Assembly (NCBI RefSeq): GCF_000233455.1
Contig: NZ_JH376423.1
Coordinates: 363,353 to 427,352, forward strand
Direction: 5' to 3'
DNA length: 64,000 nt
From: [Clostridium] citroniae WAL-17108
Lineage (GTDB): Bacteria; Bacillota; Clostridia; Lachnospirales; Lachnospiraceae
Shown: piece after piece, positions 28,870-37,791 of the stretch
How positions within the stretch are numbered: the stretch's first letter is position 1
Layout: each line of letters opens with the position of its first letter
Made by a program: the position numbers and the translations under genes
Notes under the pieces: generated by a model
Seen by the model: the letters and a program-made list of their open reading frames with translations, nothing else
Databases searched by the model: none
Told to the model about the DNA's origin: nothing

Positions 28870-29781
28870 ATGAAGATGAGAAATGCGGTCCTGCTGCTTT
28901 TGACAGCCACCATATGGGGAGTTGCATTTGTGGCACAGAGCGTGGGAATGGACTATGTGGGTCCGTTGACATTTAACTGTGTCCGAAGCCTGATCGGTGG
29001 AGTGGTTCTGCTGCCATGTATTTGGTATTTTGACAGGAAGCGGGCGAAAACGCAACAGACCGTATCCATACCGGGAGCCGGAAAGACATTGGTGACCGGA
29101 GGCGTCTGCTGCGGTGTGTTCCTGTGTCTTGCCAGCAATTTCCAACAGTTCGGCATACAGTATACCACGGTTGGAAAAGCGGGATTTATCACCGCCTGCT
29201 ACATTATCATTGTTCCGATCCTGGGACTGTTCTTTAAAAAGAAATGCAGCCCTGTGATCGTGGGCGCAGTGGCGCTTTCCGTGGCGGGATTGTACCTGCT
29301 GTGCATGACAGGAGGCGACCTGTCGGTGAACAAGGGTGATCTGCTGATGCTGGTCTGTGCCGCCCTTTTTGCAGTGCATATCATGATCATTGACTTTTTT
29401 TCACCGGTGGTGGACGGAGTTAAGATGTCCTGCATCCAGTTTTTTGTGTGCGGCATACTTTCGGGAATGGGAATGCTCCTGTATGAGACACCGGATATGG
29501 GGCAGATCCTGGCCGCATGGGCACCTGTGCTCTACGCAGGCGTCATGTCATGCGGTGTGGCTTACACCCTGCAGATCATCGGGCAAAAGGGAGCGGACCC
29601 CACGGTGGCGTCCCTGATCCTCAGCCTGGAATCCAGCATATCCGTACTGGCGGGATGGGCCATTCTCAACCAGAAGCTTACGGCCAAGGAGTTAACCGGC
29701 TGTGTCCTGATGTTTGCAGCCATTATCCTTGCACAGCTGCCCGTGGGCAGAAAGTCTGCGGCTAAGGCACAGGAGGCATGA
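28870..29781 (+). CDS. EamA/DMT family transporter
   Basis: A 303-residue inner-membrane protein with ten hydrophobic segments arranged as two EamA repeats. The first repeat begins 'LLLLTATIWGVAFVAQ' and the second ends with the family motif 'SLESSISVLAGWAILNQKLTAKELTGCVLMF'. Probably exports or imports a small metabolite; the substrate is not predictable. It begins 24 bp after the BTAD gene with GCGAGG upstream. Confidence 0.9.
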   Translation: MKMRNAVLLLLTATIWGVAFVAQSVGMDYVGPLTFNCVRSLIGGVVLLPCIWYFDRKRAKTQQTVSIPGAGKTLVTGGVCCGVFLCLASNFQQFGIQYTTVGKAGFITACYIIIVPILGLFFKKKCSPVIVGAVALSVAGLYLLCMTGGDLSVNKGDLLMLVCAALFAVHIMIIDFFSPVVDGVKMSCIQFFVCGILSGMGMLLYETPDMGQILAAWAPVLYAGVMSCGVAYTLQIIGQKGADPTVASLILSLESSISVLAGWAILNQKLTAKELTGCVLMFAAIILAQLPVGRKSAAKAQEA

Positions 29782-29864
29782 CGGCACGCGCCAAAGCAAG
29801 CAGATCCGTGAACATATAAAGCAAGGCTTGTCGGTTGGTGACGAACCCTGGCGAGAATATCCGG

Positions 29865-29893
29865 TTGATAATTACATAAAATTGGGTTAATAT
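29865..29893 (+). promoter_or_regulatory. Sigma-A promoter upstream of folC
   Basis: TTGATA (29865-29870), 17 bp, TAATAT (29888-29893), 66 bp before the chosen folC start. Confidence 0.6.
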
Positions 29894-29958
29894 TATAAAA
29901 GCCTGTCTCTGGATGATCAATGGTCCATGGCAGGCTTATTAGAAAGAATGGTAATGAA

Positions 29959-31335
29959 ATGGGAAGAGCAGAGGAATATTTGAATCAGATTCCTATGTGG
30001 ACCAGAAAAAAGAATTCTCTGGAAGATGTCAGAAGCGTGCTGAATGCCATGGGCGCGCCTGACAGGGATATACCGGCCATCCATGTGGCAGGGACCAATG
30101 GCAAAGGCTCCGTGTGCGCCTTCCTTACATCCATGCTCAGGGAAGCAGGGTATCGGACAGGCACCTTTATTTCTCCTCATTTAGTGGAAGTAAGGGAGCG
30201 CTTTTTGATCAATGGGGCCATGGTGGGGGAACAGGACTTTGAGGAAGCCTTTGAGACTGTTCTCAGGGTCAGCCAAAGAATGGTGGAAACGGGCAAATGT
30301 CATCCCACTTTTTTTGAATTTCTTTTCTATATGGCAATGGAACTGTTTAAGAAACAGGAAGTGGATGTGATGGTCCTGGAAACCGGGATGGGAGGAAGGT
30401 TAGACACTACCAATGTGCTGGAGCACCCCTGTGCCTGTGTGATCACGTCCATCAGCTTAGACCACACCAAGTATCTGGGGGATACCCTGCAAAAGATTGC
30501 GGCAGAAAAAGCGGGTATTATCAAAAGCAGCGTTCCTCTTATATTTGACGACAACCAGCCCCAGGTATCCACGATCCTTGAGGGCTGCGCATTCCGCCGG
30601 GGCGCTGCCCGCTATCCTGTGGGCAGGGAAGACTACCGTGTGGAAGGTGTGGGGGAGGACGGGCTTACGGTCAGTGCCAGGATGAAGGATGATAAGCGGT
30701 TAAAGATCCAGATCCCTTTTGAGGCGTTTTATCAGGCGGAAAACGCCATGCTTGCCGTGCGTACCCTGGATGTGCTGAGACACACGGGGATGAGGTGCAG
30801 GAAGCACAGCCGGGTTTTAGGCCATAAACCTGAGGGAGCGGCCGGAGCCATTACGTGGAATATTACGGATGAGCAGATCGTCCGGGGGATCAAAAAGACC
30901 ATGTGGCCGGGGAGAATGGAGCAGGCGGCCCCGGGCGTCTATCTGGACGGGGCGCATAACCCGGGAGGGATCGGAGCTTTTATACAGACTGCCCGGGAGA
31001 TAGCAAAGCGGTTGGGGAAACATCCCTATCTGCTGTTTGCGGCTGTGTCGGACAAGGATTACGGGGAGATGGTGTCCCAGCTCTCCAAAGGAATTGCCTG
31101 GGAGACCATTGGAGTGGTTCATATGAACAGTGACCGTGGCTTGTCCTCGGAAGCGCTGGCCAGGGAATTTGAGAAAGACACGGATTGTCCCGTCCTGTCC
31201 TTTGAGGACACAGGGACAGCGGTGAGAAGGATGAGGGAGATCAGCGGGGAAGGGGTATTGTTCTGCGCAGGATCCCTGTACCTGATCGGGGAGATCAAAG
31301 CAGCTTTGGAGCGCCTGAAACAGAAGGGCGCCTGA
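29959..31335 (+). CDS. folC: Folylpolyglutamate synthase / dihydrofolate synthase
   Basis: Mur-ligase-type enzyme adding glutamate to folates. The P-loop is GTNGKGS at about 45-51. Conserved 'FISPHLVEVRERFLING', 'ETGMGGRLDTTNV' and the C-terminal 'YLDGAHNPGG' are present. I prefer the ATG at 29959 (458 residues); the frame stays open to 29920, but 29959 gives the usual family N terminus. The product acts in the cytoplasm in one-carbon metabolism. Followed by a 46-residue gene. Confidence 0.95.
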   Translation: MGRAEEYLNQIPMWTRKKNSLEDVRSVLNAMGAPDRDIPAIHVAGTNGKGSVCAFLTSMLREAGYRTGTFISPHLVEVRERFLINGAMVGEQDFEEAFETVLRVSQRMVETGKCHPTFFEFLFYMAMELFKKQEVDVMVLETGMGGRLDTTNVLEHPCACVITSISLDHTKYLGDTLQKIAAEKAGIIKSSVPLIFDDNQPQVSTILEGCAFRRGAARYPVGREDYRVEGVGEDGLTVSARMKDDKRLKIQIPFEAFYQAENAMLAVRTLDVLRHTGMRCRKHSRVLGHKPEGAAGAITWNITDEQIVRGIKKTMWPGRMEQAAPGVYLDGAHNPGGIGAFIQTAREIAKRLGKHPYLLFAAVSDKDYGEMVSQLSKGIAWETIGVVHMNSDRGLSSEALAREFEKDTDCPVLSFEDTGTAVRRMREISGEGVLFCAGSLYLIGEIKAALERLKQKGA

Positions 31336-31351
31336 AAGGAGTTGAACATAC

Positions 31352-31492
31352 ATGATTGATTTTGAAGAGGAAATTGAGCGTTTTAAGCCGAGCCTGGATG
31401 TGGAGGAAGTGGAGGACGCCATTGTAAAAAGTGATTTAACGGATATGACTGACATCATGATGGAACTGATTAAAGAGAGAGGCGAAAAGTAA
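31352..31492 (+). CDS. 46-residue acidic protein between folC and the TPR gene
   Basis: Short ORF with a good AAAGGAG site 8 bp before its ATG. The product is acidic and helical (MIDFEEEIERFKPSL..., ending ELIKERGEK) with no Cys, signal or membrane segment. It lies 16 bp after folC and 3 bp before the GTG of the membrane TPR protein, a tight operon arrangement supporting real translation. Function unknown. Confidence 0.65.
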   Translation: MIDFEEEIERFKPSLDVEEVEDAIVKSDLTDMTDIMMELIKERGEK

Positions 31493-31495
31493 GCG

Positions 31496-32806
31496 GTGAA
31501 TATAGACTATGGAAGAAAGAACCAGCAGATCGCCAACAGCTTCTATAATCTGGGCCTGGAAAAGGCAAAGATCAGGGATCTGTCCGGCGCGGCCCAGTGT
31601 CTGAAGAAAAGCCTTCATTTTAATAAATTTCAGACGGACGCCCGTAATCTGCTGGGCCTTATATACTACGAGAACGGGGAGGTGGCCGATGCCCTGGTAC
31701 AGTGGGTCATCAGCCTTAACCTCCAGCCTGAGGGAAACCTGGCCGACCATTATCTGGATGAGATCCAGAGAAAACCGGGACAGCTGGAGCGCGAGAGCCA
31801 GAATGTGAAGACATTTAACCAGGCCCTGTGGCACGCACAGAATGGAAGCGATGACCTGGCTATCCTGCAGCTGGCAAGGGTGGTGGAGTCGAATCCCCAT
31901 TTTGTGAAGGCCCATCTGCTGCTGGCCCTGCTGTATATGAGCAGGGAGGATTACAACAAGGCGGGCCGCTCCCTGTACAAGATCCTTCAGATTGACAAAA
32001 GCAATCAGAAAGCCCTTTATTATATGTCCATTGTAAAGCAGAACACGGGCAGGGCGGACGCGGAAAAGAGGAAGATGGTAAAAGCGTTTTCCCACAGGCA
32101 GATGGAGGATGATGATGTGATCATCCCCAACAGCTACAAGGAGAGCACTGGGCTTTCCACCATCCTCCATATTATTATAGGCCTGTTTTTGGGGGTGGCG
32201 GTCTTCTTTGTCCTGATCCTTCCGGCCAGGACAAAGGCTCTTAACAGCGAGAAGAATCAGGAGATCATTGCCTACAGCCAGAAGCTGGGCAATGCCAACC
32301 AGCAGTACGATATGCTGAAATCAGAGTATGATAAGCTGGATGCCCAGGCCAAGGAAGTGCAGTCAAGGCTGGATGAGCTGACCAACGGCAATACCAGTGT
32401 CATGGCCCAGTACCAGGGGCTTATATGGATCCTCCAGAATTACAGGACAGGGGATATGGTGACGGCGGCCAAATCATTTGCTGAAGCCAGCTTTGACCTG
32501 ATCGAGGATGAGAACATACAGGCCATTGTGGAAAGCATACGCCAGGATATGACGGCCAATATCTATCAGACCCTGGTGGAACGCGGCCTTACCCTTTGGA
32601 ACGCGGGCAAGAAGACAGAGGCCATGGATTATTTCCAGGCCAGCCTTACCATCAGGCCGGACAACCCGGAGGCTCTTTTCTATGTGGGCCGTCTGTACCA
32701 GGATGCCGGTGATATGGACAATGCCAATACCATGTTTGACAAAGTGGTAAATGAATTCCCCAGTTCTGATTATGTGGACAGGGCAAGGAACGCCAGAGGA
32801 TATTAA
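31496..32806 (+). CDS. Membrane-anchored TPR protein
   Basis: A 436-residue protein beginning with GTG 3 bp after the preceding small gene. Residues 10-180 are cytoplasmic TPR-like repeats. Residues 221-242 are a single transmembrane segment, 247-295 are predicted coiled coil ('YDMLKSEYDKLDAQAKEVQSR'), and 345-430 contain more TPR repeats outside the membrane ('GLTLWNAGKKTEAMDYFQASL', 'GRLYQDAGDMDNANTMFDKVV'). Repeats on both sides of the membrane suggest a scaffold bridging cytoplasm and envelope. No family name known to me. Confidence 0.8.
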   Translation: MNIDYGRKNQQIANSFYNLGLEKAKIRDLSGAAQCLKKSLHFNKFQTDARNLLGLIYYENGEVADALVQWVISLNLQPEGNLADHYLDEIQRKPGQLERESQNVKTFNQALWHAQNGSDDLAILQLARVVESNPHFVKAHLLLALLYMSREDYNKAGRSLYKILQIDKSNQKALYYMSIVKQNTGRADAEKRKMVKAFSHRQMEDDDVIIPNSYKESTGLSTILHIIIGLFLGVAVFFVLILPARTKALNSEKNQEIIAYSQKLGNANQQYDMLKSEYDKLDAQAKEVQSRLDELTNGNTSVMAQYQGLIWILQNYRTGDMVTAAKSFAEASFDLIEDENIQAIVESIRQDMTANIYQTLVERGLTLWNAGKKTEAMDYFQASLTIRPDNPEALFYVGRLYQDAGDMDNANTMFDKVVNEFPSSDYVDRARNARGY

Positions 32807-32812
32807 CACAGT

Positions 32813-32862
32813 AAGATACTACAGAAGATAAGTTTTATACGTCTTTTGTAGTATCTTTTTTT
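32813..32862 (+). terminator. Terminator after the TPR gene
   Basis: Arms AAGATACTACAGAAGA (32813-32828) and TCTTTTGTAGTATCTT (32842-32857), followed by five more T. It separates the folC unit from the spoIIA operon. Confidence 0.9.
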
Positions 32863-32896
32863 ATTATTACATCGCATAAGAAAGGAGTATGAGAGC

Positions 32897-33238
32897 ATGG
32901 ATCATACAATGTTTACCTATGAAGCCAGGGAACAGACGCTGGTCATCCATCTTCCAAAGGAATTGGACCACCACAATTGCAGGAATCTGAAAAGCGATAC
33001 GGATCTGCTTCTTGACGAAAATTATATTAACAGGATCGTGTTTGATTTTACACACACATCTTTTATGGATTCCTCGGGGATCGGAGTGCTGCTGAGCCGT
33101 TATAAACAGATGGCCGCAAGCAGGGGGAAGGTGGCTTACTATGGGGCGGGAGCCCAGGTGAGGCGGATACTGGAAATGGGCGGGATGAACCGTCTGATAC
33201 AGGGCTATGACGACAGGGAATCGGCCCTTAAGGGATGA
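32897..33238 (+). CDS. spoIIAA: Anti-sigma F factor antagonist
   Basis: STAS-domain protein (113 residues) that, when dephosphorylated, releases sigma-F from SpoIIAB in the forespore. The phosphorylation site lies in FMDSSGIGVLLSRYK (Ser59/Ser60), as in Bacillus SpoIIAA. The start follows AAAGGAG. First gene of the spoIIAA-spoIIAB-sigF operon. Confidence 0.96.
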   Translation: MDHTMFTYEAREQTLVIHLPKELDHHNCRNLKSDTDLLLDENYINRIVFDFTHTSFMDSSGIGVLLSRYKQMAASRGKVAYYGAGAQVRRILEMGGMNRLIQGYDDRESALKG

Positions 33239-33254
33239 AAGGGAAGAAGGAAGA

Positions 33255-33740
33255 ATGGAGGATAAGAAAATGGAATCAATGATGGAAAGTCCCCGATTCA
33301 ATCAATCAGGGAACTGTAAGGAACATTTGAGGCTGGAGATGGACAGCCTTTCCCAGAACGAGGAGTTTGCCAGGGTCGTGACCGCTGTTTTCATGAGCAG
33401 GCTGAATCCCACCCTGGAGGAAGTGGATGATGTGAAAACCGCTGTGTCCGAGGCAGTGACCAATGCGGTCATCCACGGCTACCAGGGCCGGGGAGGGGTT
33501 ATCCATATGGAAATCACGGCCGATACACAGGAAAATGTGCTGGAGGTGTGTGTAAAGGACACCGGGGTAGGGATCGCGGATGTAAAAAGAGCCATGGAGC
33601 CAATGTTTACCACGGATCCTGAGGGCGAGCGTTCCGGCATGGGATTTTCCTTTATGGAGGCATTTATGGATCAGGTGGATGTACAGTCAGAACCGGGCAA
33701 GGGAACCCTGGTATCAATGAAGAAATTCATCGGCAGGTGA
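33255..33740 (+). CDS. spoIIAB: Anti-sigma F factor (serine kinase)
   Basis: GHKL-type kinase that binds sigma-F and phosphorylates SpoIIAA. The N box is SEAVTNAVIHGY, G1 is DTGVGIAD and G2 is SGMGFSFMEAF. I chose the ATG at 33255 behind GAAGGAAG (161 residues); the open frame extends upstream over spoIIAA. Its stop overlaps the sigF start (GTGA). Confidence 0.95.
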   Translation: MEDKKMESMMESPRFNQSGNCKEHLRLEMDSLSQNEEFARVVTAVFMSRLNPTLEEVDDVKTAVSEAVTNAVIHGYQGRGGVIHMEITADTQENVLEVCVKDTGVGIADVKRAMEPMFTTDPEGERSGMGFSFMEAFMDQVDVQSEPGKGTLVSMKKFIGR

Positions 33741-34465
33741 CGCAGATGGATGAGACCATGAAATTAATAGGTATGGCTCACGAAGGGGATAAAGCAGCCA
33801 GGGATCAGCTGGTGATGGACAATGTAGGGCTCATATGGAGCATTGTAAGGCGTTTTACAGGCCGGGGCTACGAGATGGAGGATCTGTTCCAGATCGGAAG
33901 CATTGGGCTTATAAAGGCCATTGATAAATTTGACACGGGATTTGACGTAAAATTCTCCACTTACGCGGTGCCCATGATAACCGGGGAGATCAAGCGCTTT
34001 CTCAGGGATGACGGAATGATCAAAGTAAGCCGCTCGATCAAGGAAATGGGGATACGGGTCAGGGCTGCCAGGGAGGAGATGACATACAGCCTGGGACGGG
34101 AACCCACCATTGAGGAGATCGCCAGGCATCTGGATACCAGCCGTGAGGAAGTGGCGGCATCCCTGGAGGCAGGCGCCGAGGTGGAATCTTTGTACCGGCC
34201 CGCGGGCAATGGGGATGACAATACCACGTTCCTGATGGACCGGCTGGAGGAGGAGAACAATGACCATGAGGAACTGCTAAACCGCATGGTGCTAAAGGAG
34301 CTCATGGAAGGCTTGAACGAGGAGCAGAGGGAGATCATTGTCAGAAGGTATTTTTACAACCAGACCCAGACCCAGATTGCCAAGGAACTGGGGATTTCCC
34401 AGGTACAGGTTTCACGTCTCGAAAAGCGGATCTTAAAAGAAATGCGAATGCGCTATGAAAAATAA
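33737..34465 (+). CDS. sigF: RNA polymerase sigma factor SigF
   Basis: Forespore-specific early sigma factor. Region 2 has 'EDLFQIGSIGLIKAIDKFD' and 'FSTYAVPMITGEIKRFLRDD'. Region 3 ('SLGREPTIEEIARHL') and region 4 ('YFYNQTQTQIAKELGISQVQVSRLEKRILKEM') follow. 242 residues. The start is GTG at 33737 overlapping spoIIAB, with an ATG at 33746 as alternative. Confidence 0.96.
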   Translation: MTQMDETMKLIGMAHEGDKAARDQLVMDNVGLIWSIVRRFTGRGYEMEDLFQIGSIGLIKAIDKFDTGFDVKFSTYAVPMITGEIKRFLRDDGMIKVSRSIKEMGIRVRAAREEMTYSLGREPTIEEIARHLDTSREEVAASLEAGAEVESLYRPAGNGDDNTTFLMDRLEEENNDHEELLNRMVLKELMEGLNEEQREIIVRRYFYNQTQTQIAKELGISQVQVSRLEKRILKEMRMRYEK

Positions 34466-34544
34466 AAAAGTATAAATTTAATTTTTCAAACCATACTAGT
34501 TATCAGAACCAATCAAACCAGTTTACGAAAAGGATGTGATCTAT

Positions 34545-34787
34545 ATGGGTTTTGGTAAGCGAGTATGTGAAATTCTGGCAGTTGTCGGGGCGCTTGTCCT
34601 GATAGGGGTCCTGGTGTGGTATCTTTCATCCGCCATGGGTGACAGGGGATATGAAAAGGAAGGAACCCTTGTGTGGGAGGAGCAGAATACGGTACCGGAA
34701 GAGGAGGCTTATCCGGCCTTTGTGACAGACCCTGCATCCAGGATGTACGGGGAGCAGGAACTGTCAAGGAGCGGACGGGGATTATGA
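34545..34787 (+). CDS. Small single-span membrane protein between sigF and spoVAA
   Basis: An 80-residue protein with one transmembrane helix (about residues 9-30, 'ILAVVGALVLIGVLVWYLSS') and an acidic extracytoplasmic tail. The ATG at 34545 is about 10 bp from AAAAGGA; a GTG at 34536 is too close to the site. The stop overlaps the spoVAA start (ATGA). Its place between the sigF and spoVA genes suggests forespore expression. No family recognised. Confidence 0.7.
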   Translation: MGFGKRVCEILAVVGALVLIGVLVWYLSSAMGDRGYEKEGTLVWEEQNTVPEEEAYPAFVTDPASRMYGEQELSRSGRGL

Positions 34788-35410
34788 AGCACACAGTCTA
34801 TGTAAAACTTAGTCAGATAACAGAACTGACACACAAGGATGTGGTTTTAAAGGATGTGGCCCAGGTCTACTGTGATGACCAGAACGTAATGAACAAGTGC
34901 AATTCCATGAAGGTCATGACTGTAAAGCTGGATGAAAAAAGGCGCTATATTATGAGCGCCCTGGATGTGACACGCAAACTGATTGAGATGGATTCCACCC
35001 TGGATGTAAACCATGTGGGGGAAGTGGACTTTATCATTGCATATAAGCCGCCAGCACCTCCCACCTATGTCTGGGAATGGACGAAAACAATCTTTGTCTG
35101 CGGCATCTGCTTTTTCGGCGCAGCCTTTGCGATCATGACTTTTAACAATGACGTCAGCGTGACTGACGTGTTCAGCGAGATCTTTAAGCTTGTTATGGGA
35201 TATGAATCAGGAGGATTCACCGTATTGGAGGCCAGCTACAGCATAGGCCTGGCAGTGGGGATCATCGGGTTCTTTAACCATTTTGCTTCTATAAAGCTGA
35301 ATACGGATCCCACTCCTTTGGAGGTGGAAATGCGTCTTTATGAGGATAATATCAGTAAGACCCTGATTGCCGAGGACGGCAGAAAGGAGTCCAAAATTGA
35401 TATTACTTAA
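34784..35410 (+). CDS. spoVAA: Stage V sporulation protein AA
   Basis: Component of the SpoVA channel system that moves dipicolinic acid into the forespore. 208 residues: an N-terminal soluble domain ('YVKLSQITELTHKDVVLKDVAQVYC') then two hydrophobic hairpins ('TIFVCGICFFGAAFAIMTF', 'SIGLAVGIIGFFNHF') typical of SpoVAA. The ATG at 34784 overlaps the previous stop; the frame also extends upstream without a site. Confidence 0.92.
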   Translation: MKHTVYVKLSQITELTHKDVVLKDVAQVYCDDQNVMNKCNSMKVMTVKLDEKRRYIMSALDVTRKLIEMDSTLDVNHVGEVDFIIAYKPPAPPTYVWEWTKTIFVCGICFFGAAFAIMTFNNDVSVTDVFSEIFKLVMGYESGGFTVLEASYSIGLAVGIIGFFNHFASIKLNTDPTPLEVEMRLYEDNISKTLIAEDGRKESKIDIT

Positions 35411-35840
35411 AAAGATTCTGCTGGCTTTTTTCGGCCTGTGCGCCGGCGGCGTCATTGCAGCCGGCGTATATGCTTTTCTGGCTATTATCGGTGTATTCGT
35501 GCGCCTTATGGGAAAGACAGGCACCAGAAAACATATTATACTGTATGAGACAGTGATCGTGCTGGGAGGCGTGCTGGGAAATATTGTGGATATCTATGAG
35601 TTTCCCATCTATATGGGAAGCTTTATAGGCACCATTTTCCTGGCAGTGGCCGGCGTGTGCGTGGGGATCTTTGTGGGATGCCTGGTTATGTCCCTGGCGG
35701 AGACGCTGAAGGCGCTGCCGGTCATCAGCCGGAGGATCCATCTGGCCGTGGGGCTTCAGTACCTGATCTTTGCCCTGGCCGCCGGAAAACTTACAGGATC
35801 CCTGGTCTATTTCTGGTTCCGTATGGCCTCCATGGGATAA
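35397..35840 (+). CDS. spoVAB: Stage V sporulation protein AB
   Basis: A 147-residue membrane protein with four to five hydrophobic segments. It contains 'GGVIAAGVYAFLAIIGVFVRL' and the conserved 'YETVIVLGGVLGNIVDIYEF'. I chose a TTG start at 35397, 7 bp after AAAGGAG and overlapping the spoVAA end. An upstream ATG in the same frame lies deep inside spoVAA. Partner of SpoVAA in dipicolinate uptake. Confidence 0.92.
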   Translation: MILLKKILLAFFGLCAGGVIAAGVYAFLAIIGVFVRLMGKTGTRKHIILYETVIVLGGVLGNIVDIYEFPIYMGSFIGTIFLAVAGVCVGIFVGCLVMSLAETLKALPVISRRIHLAVGLQYLIFALAAGKLTGSLVYFWFRMASMG

Positions 35841-35903
35841 AGCGTACTCCCGGAGTCTCAGAGAGTGCACCAAAGTGAATGTGATGAAAAGGAGTGGGAA
35901 GCG

Positions 35904-36365
35904 ATGGAAATTGATAAGCAAAAATATGGGGAATATGTAAAGGAGATCACACCGGTCCACAACCTGCCTAAAAGCATGGCATGCGCCTTTTTGGTGGGAG
36001 GCGTCATCTGTGTGATCGGGCAGTTTATCACCAATTTTCTGATGAACCGGATGGGGATGGAGCAGGAGCCGGCAGCCATATGGAATCTGCTGGCCCTGAT
36101 CTTTCTAAGCATTGTGCTCACAGGGCTGAATATTTATCCCAAGATCGTAAAATTCGGCGGTGCCGGTGCACTGGTTCCCATTACAGGATTTGCAAATTCA
36201 GTGGTGGCACCAGCCATTGAGTTCCATGCAGAGGGGGAAGTGTTTGGCGTGGGCTGCAAGATATTTACAATTGCCGGACCGGTGATCTTATATGGGGTCC
36301 TTACCAGCTGGGTATTGGGACTGATCTACTGGGTTGGCGGATGGATGGGGATTTTCCAGCTATAA
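35904..36365 (+). CDS. spoVAC: Stage V sporulation protein AC
   Basis: SpoVAC-family membrane protein (153 residues); in Bacillus SpoVAC forms a mechanosensitive channel for dipicolinate. Conserved segments include 'AFLVGGVICVIGQF', 'GLNIYPKIVKFGGAGALVPITGFANSVVAPAIEF' (in parts) and 'VGCKIFTIAGPVILYG'. The start follows AAAGGAG. Followed by a terminator and then the opposing MFS gene, so the unit ends here. Confidence 0.95.
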   Translation: MEIDKQKYGEYVKEITPVHNLPKSMACAFLVGGVICVIGQFITNFLMNRMGMEQEPAAIWNLLALIFLSIVLTGLNIYPKIVKFGGAGALVPITGFANSVVAPAIEFHAEGEVFGVGCKIFTIAGPVILYGVLTSWVLGLIYWVGGWMGIFQL

Positions 36366-36383
36366 CAATAGATATGGCGGTTG

Positions 36384-36428
36384 AAACAAGACAATGGGAC
36401 GGAGTACGTTTGGTTGTCTTGTTTTTTT
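36384..36428 (+). terminator. Terminator after spoVAC
   Basis: AAACAAGACAA (36384-36394) pairs with TTGTCTTGTTT (36414-36424), followed by TTTT. Confidence 0.88.
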
Positions 36429-36430
36429 GT

Positions 36431-37624
36431 CTATATGCTGCTTAAGCCGCCCTTTAAAGCCACACCGGCCGTACATGCCATAACAGCCAGGCCTCCGCCT
36501 ATGAGCAGGTACTGGATTCTGACCGCATCAGCCAGAGGGCCGAACACCATCATGCCCAGGGGAAGGGCACAGGAGGTGGATATCTGCATGAAGCTGAATA
36601 CCCTTCCCTGCATGGAGGGCTCTACCCGTTCCTGGATGGACACGGTGACCGGAGATTGATAGCAGGGGGCGGTGATACCGATCATGGTGTTGAGCGCCAG
36701 ATAGGCCCAGAAGGCGGAAGCTGTCCCCAGCCCCAGCATCAGTATGCCGTAAGCCGCACCGGCCATGAGGGTGGTGTTCAGCCGCTTTTTAAACCCGCCC
36801 CAGGAAGTGATGAGAAGCCCTCCCAGTACGGTACCAATGCTGTATGTCATTTCAGAAGCGGTCAGCCGCCAAACCTGGGAGCCGAATGTACGGCTTACCA
36901 TCAGGGGGGTGAGAAAGGCGGAGGGGCTGATGAGGAAAAGGATTGCAATCTGGAACATCAGCAGCCGGCGCACAAATGTATTGGAACGCAGATACCGGAA
37001 TCCTTCCTTTAAACTGTCAATTTGTGCATTTCCCTCAACCGTATTTTTACGGTACATGGGAATTGTCAGGGTGGATGTGATCCCCACGCCTATAAGCGCG
37101 GTGGCCACATCGATGAGCAGGGTGGCCTCCAGACCGGCTGCGGACAGAATGGCACCGCTGGCAGCCGGGGAGAGGAACATCATAAGGGAGGTTAAGGTGC
37201 TCTGGATACCGTTCACGCGCATCAGATGCCGCGGCGGAACAATTTGGGGGATAACGGCATTCACTGCCGGTGTCTGGATCCCTGTGCCCGCAGAACGCAC
37301 AAAGAGCACGATAAAAAGCAGCCGTATTTCCCGGCAGCCGGATAAAAAGGCCGCAGCCAGGGCAAGGGTTGCAAGGGCAATCACCGCGTCCGATACCATG
37401 ATCAGTTTTTTGCGGTCATACCGGTCAATCCATACCCCGGCAAACAGGGAGATAATAATCTGAGGCGCAAAGCCGCAGATGGTGGAGATGGTCAGCATCC
37501 TGCCCGAGGAGGTGGAGAGCGTGATGTACCATACAATGGCGTACTGCACCAGGGAGGAGCCGAAAAGCGATATGGTCTGCGCGGTCAAAAAGCGCGCAGT
37601 GGTCTGTTTCCAATGGGAATTCAC
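36431..37624 (-). CDS. MFS transporter inserted between spoVAC and spoVAD
   Basis: A 397-residue major facilitator with about twelve hydrophobic segments and the loop motif 'GVWIDRYDRKKLIMVSDA' (motif A, near residue 60). The MFS_3 / enterobactin-exporter-like pattern suggests drug or metabolite export, but the substrate is unknown. It runs opposite to the surrounding sporulation genes and separates spoVAC from spoVAD, which are usually adjacent. Its stop lies directly at the spoVAC terminator, consistent with an insertion after that terminator. Confidence 0.9.
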   Translation of the reverse strand: MNSHWKQTTARFLTAQTISLFGSSLVQYAIVWYITLSTSSGRMLTISTICGFAPQIIISLFAGVWIDRYDRKKLIMVSDAVIALATLALAAAFLSGCREIRLLFIVLFVRSAGTGIQTPAVNAVIPQIVPPRHLMRVNGIQSTLTSLMMFLSPAASGAILSAAGLEATLLIDVATALIGVGITSTLTIPMYRKNTVEGNAQIDSLKEGFRYLRSNTFVRRLLMFQIAILFLISPSAFLTPLMVSRTFGSQVWRLTASEMTYSIGTVLGGLLITSWGGFKKRLNTTLMAGAAYGILMLGLGTASAFWAYLALNTMIGITAPCYQSPVTVSIQERVEPSMQGRVFSFMQISTSCALPLGMMVFGPLADAVRIQYLLIGGGLAVMACTAGVALKGGLSSI

Positions 37625-37791
37625 GGTTATGATACCTCGTCTTTCTAAAATCCCATACTATCAGATATTCCCGGTTCTGTCAATTTCCTAAAGCCATTGG
37701 AATATCCTTTGGGCATCTCATGGATGATCATGACTAATTTTCAGGAAATGAGAGATACTGTTAATGAATATATCCTGTCAGAGGAAGGAGA

